Positions 20,434-20,740 of a DNA stretch of 20,740 bases are shown piece after piece (the stretch's first letter is position 1; every line of letters starts with the position of its first letter). Origin of the DNA: Pelargonium nanum (Eukaryota; Streptophyta; Magnoliopsida; Geraniales; Geraniaceae); NCBI GenBank assembly GCA_036897485.1, contig JAYMTF010001898.1, positions 1 through 20,740 of the forward strand, in the 5' to 3' direction. Both the position numbers and the translations under genes were made by a program. The notes under the pieces were generated by a model. The model was given only the letters and a program-made list of their open reading frames with translations, made no database searches and had not been told where the DNA came from.

Positions 20434-20740
20434 AAACTGTGATAGGTGGAAAGTGGGCAACTTTGTTTTTTGGGTGGAGGGAGTGATGGGGTAGTGGGTC
20501 TCATCTTGTGTTAAATGTGATGAACGACTAGGATTCAATTTCAGCCTTACATGTATTTAACATGTATGACCTCTACATGTATAAATCATCTATAAGTTAT
20601 ATCTTCAAAACATGGATATGGTTTCTCAAAAAAGACGTCTATGAATGGATTTTATTAGACTACCAAATTGGATACTTGTTAACTCACCTAATCCTAATAT
20701 GCCAAAAGTGAAGTAAGAGATTATGAATTTCAAATACTTT
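20434..20740. other. spacer at right edge
   Basis: No gene seen. Holds a G-rich stretch at about 20473-20500 (gggtggagggagtgatgggg) and further ACATGT words at about 20549, 20560 and 20575. May be promoter sequence of a neighbour outside the window. Confidence 0.35.

Noticed and set aside
1..20740. CRISPR array, bacterial operon or phage-type system
   Set aside because: No regularly spaced identical repeats and no prokaryotic gene organisation; the window is plant nuclear DNA.

Overview
This window is AT-rich plant nuclear DNA, most likely from a eudicot. The signs are two intron-containing genes with typical GT...AG plant introns, plant-specific protein families, long AT-rich spacers, and a remnant with a plant Ty1/copia-type primer-binding site. 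I could not fix the species; the two proteins look rosid-like, but that is only an impression.

Two protein-coding genes are well supported. Both lie on the minus strand, head to tail. (1) At 4213-7750, with a predicted spliced leader reaching about 10.15-10.2 kb, is an NCRK-type receptor-like Ser/Thr kinase. Nine coding exons give 666 residues: signal peptide, two cysteine-rich modules, one membrane span, a kinase domain and a long acidic tail. (2) At 12115-16125 is a WAV3/WAVH-family E3 ubiquitin ligase. Two coding exons give 726 residues: a low-complexity N-terminus, a RING finger and a VWA domain.

Layout: 1-3.85 kb is spacer with one suspicious GC-richer exon-like patch at 2806-2880. 3.85-4.2 kb is probably the NCRK 3' UTR. 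4.2-7.75 kb is NCRK coding sequence. 7.75-10.2 kb is its predicted multi-exon leader and G-box-rich promoter. 10.3-11.5 kb is spacer with degenerate tandem repeats. About 11.5-12.1 kb is the WAVH 3' UTR. 12.1-16.1 kb is the WAVH coding region, including a 1.83-kb intron. 16.1-16.5 kb is its leader and promoter. 16.5-20.7 kb is spacer ending in a probable copia LTR remnant and a cluster of ACATGT palindromes.

The two genes do not form an obvious pathway. In Arabidopsis, NCRK is a ROP-GTPase-interacting kinase and the WAV3 family controls root gravitropism; both touch growth polarity, but linkage here is probably incidental. The most interesting non-obvious signals are a predicted chain of two upstream ORFs joined to each other and to the NCRK start by ATGA overlaps, a G-quadruplex-type motif inside an NCRK intron, a tandemly duplicated cysteine-rich exon, a plus-strand promoter-like block antisense to the NCRK leader, and a 31-bp duplication covering the WAVH stop codon.
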